From Mytilisepta virgata (taxonomy: Eukaryota > Mollusca > Bivalvia > Mytilida > Mytilidae), in assembly GCA_028015205.1 (NCBI GenBank), contig JAPWFG010000025.1, positions 682,001 through 746,000 on the forward strand: a stretch of DNA of 64,000 nucleotides, in the 5' to 3' direction. The position numbers and the translations under genes are program-made. How positions within the stretch are numbered: position 1 is the stretch's first letter; every line of letters starts with the position of its first letter. Positions 52,101 to 55,100 of the stretch are shown in pieces. Below the pieces are notes generated by a model. That model made no database searches. It had not been told where the DNA came from and worked only from the letters and a program-made list of their open reading frames with translations.

Positions 52101-55100
52101 ATAGAAAACACCATGAAAAAAATCCTCTACAACACACAAAACATGAGAAAATAAGACAAATGTATTCTTGCTTCCTGACAAACAAGTAATTTTATCTGTT
52201 GTTATTGCTTCTTTCAGGTAGGAAAAGTTATGGTAGTAGGCATATTTTTTAGACATTACCAACAATAATAGCATGTTTTTTTTGTTTTAGTCTGTCGGAT
52301 AGGCACCTTTGTACACATGGTTGAGAGTGTAAGAGACGACTAGCGTATTTTACCGAGACTATCTTCTCAAATGGTGTCGATAGGTCCCTGAAATTTTTCT
52401 TCTCGAACGGGAATCGAACCAGAAACCTTTGGTTTCGTAGTTTGAAGCTCTAACCACTACACCACGATACATGATACAACCTTATTGTTGTCGATTTCCG
52501 AATGGAATTGATCTTAAAACAAAAGGTACGATAAAAGAAAGCCGGTTTTAAACGGTCCATATTAAACAATTTTTTCCATAAATTAAAAAATAGTTATTTG
52601 CATATTATGCTATTTTTTAAAGGGAAATTCAGTAAACTTTATAACAGAAATTATATCTTAGATTTATTAACAATGAACAGATAAATAAACCTTTTCGTGT
52701 TATTTTTATCTAATAAGCTACGACATATTAACCAAAAATGATATAATAAGAATATAGTTGTCAGTAAAATACAAAATTAAACCACAATATTTTAATGGTT
52801 TTATCTCTAAAAATATTTCATTTATTTCCTTATAATATAACATATAATATAATATATTAACTGTTGATATCTATATTAATATAAATATGATTATTCTTAT
52901 TTATTCATTTGAATTATAATTAAAGCATAAGTGAATAAAAGGAAGCCTGTTAATATTATCTATGTAAAATAGTTGTACATAAATTGTATTTATAGTATAA
53001 TCTGAAGGTAACTCTAAAATTTTTTTTAAGTGTTCTATATTATTATCAGTAAATACATGTATATATGCTTTAATCAAGAAAAATATTTAAATATGTAGAT
53101 TTCTTAGGTAAATAGACAGATAAATAGACTGTTAATCTTCTTTTAATCCCTTGTCTAATAAGATGTCGTTTTAACCCAGTAGTCGACCGGGCATAAAACG
53201 CTATGGGGCATAATATTCAAACAATTACTTATATAAAAGATGTACTATGAAGATATAAATTTATAAATGATAGTTGTCAAAAAATTAAAAACTTCGCCAA
53301 ATTTTAAGAATAATTTAAGGTGTTTTTTACAAACAAGTTAAAGTTAAAATCTATCTTTAATTTGCAAATGTTGTATGCAAGTTATATGATTATTTAATTT
53401 TGGAAACATTTTATCTAATTTATTTTTTTAAATCAAATAAATTGAATAATTAACATTCGTAATAGAAAAAGTTAGAAACTTGGGGGATTATTAAAATCAA
53501 TATTTTCAAATATTTGACACCGATGAAAGTTTTATCCAACAATATATTAATTAGCGTTCCAAATCTGATCAGATTTGAATTCACATGTTTTATCATCGAT
53601 TAATGAAATCTTACGTTACACGATTGAAATCGCACGTTTCTTACAACACACAAACCACAAACACACGATTCGCACGTGATTCACATGTTACACGATTTGT
53701 GTTATGATTTACACGTTAAAGCAAGTGTAATGAGTAATGTTAAGATGAGCTAAATATTTCAGAGATTGGCCATTTATTTGAAATAAATATATCAGAAATA
53801 TTAACTAAGTTCTTAAAATCTCTTCTGTCTATTTCTTCCTCCAAAAAAAAAAAAAAAATTGATTACTAAATTAAGCGAAACATTCATGTAATTTTTTATG
53901 TAATAATTAATTGCAATACATTTATTATTATTAAAATGCATCCACTGCTTATTGCACATTTCGAATGTTTCATTGGAAAAGGTTAAGCCAATTATTCTGA
54001 ATTTTTGTTCATGTATAAATATCTACTGCAGAGAAGTGTCCTGTTCAACGTCAGGGACGTCAGTATCCTCGACAAAAGCAGCAAAAGTTAATATTTTTAA
54101 CTTCAAATAAAAAGTAGTTTAATTTACAAAATTATCTATTGATATGAAAAAAAGTATGATATAATCCCTGGAAGGTTTTCTGAAGATATTTCAGCATGTA
54201 TGATAATGTAATTTTTTATTGTTGGTAACATTTTTTAAGGGTTGAAAAAATGTTTAAGTATTTTTATATGGCGGGAAACATAAGATTTCATTTAGCTTTG
54301 TGTCTTGAAAACAGTTTATTGCATTCTTTTTTGGTCACAACTTTTAAGAAGTATTTTGGGGGATGGATTTCAATTTAAAAACTCTGAAAGTATTTAAATA
54401 AACGACAATTATGTTGTAATCATGATATCCGAGCGAGAATATCGCAAAGATTTTCCATGAGAAAAGATCTAAGTTGCTAATATTCCCCGCACTTCTTTAA
54501 GGATTCTCTAATTCTTTAAATCAGGAATTTTAGTAAGGTAGAGGCTGAGACCTGTATCGCTCACCTGTCATGAAAGCCGTTTTGTATTTATGTACCTCAC
54601 AGAGGTCGTTTCTCCCTACATGCATGACATGTATCATTATGAAGTGTGGTATGCCTTGTAGGGACAAATTTTTCTGAATCAAGGTCCTTCTACTTATAGT
54701 TCAGCATATTCTAAAATTCAGTGGTTCTCTAGAAAATATTTCCATGTATTTCCCGTAGGAACTTGTGCTAACCTAATTCCTCTAATGGTGGCCATCTTGA
54801 ATAAGGGATTGGCACCAAAGTAGCAACACTTGATCATGAGGAACATTCAGGCCATGTTTTGTTTCAAGCAATTCCGCAGTTTGTATATAATTGTTATAAG
54901 CCACAGACACTTTCTATCAAGTTACGCTCTATTTGGCCCAGCCGTTTCAAAGAATTTGTTTTTAAATCAGCCAATCAGAAACAAGAATTGCCCATGGCGG
55001 CCATGTTGGTCGTATGTTATGGACAAAATGAGGAAACTTTGTAAAAAAACCCTCCCACGGATGCTTCCTGTCAAGTTTAGTTCCATCAATTGGATAAGCC

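Noticed and set aside
52396..52470. A functional tRNA gene
   Set aside because: No U33 and mismatched anticodon and T stems by hand folding; kept only as a tRNA-like sequence.
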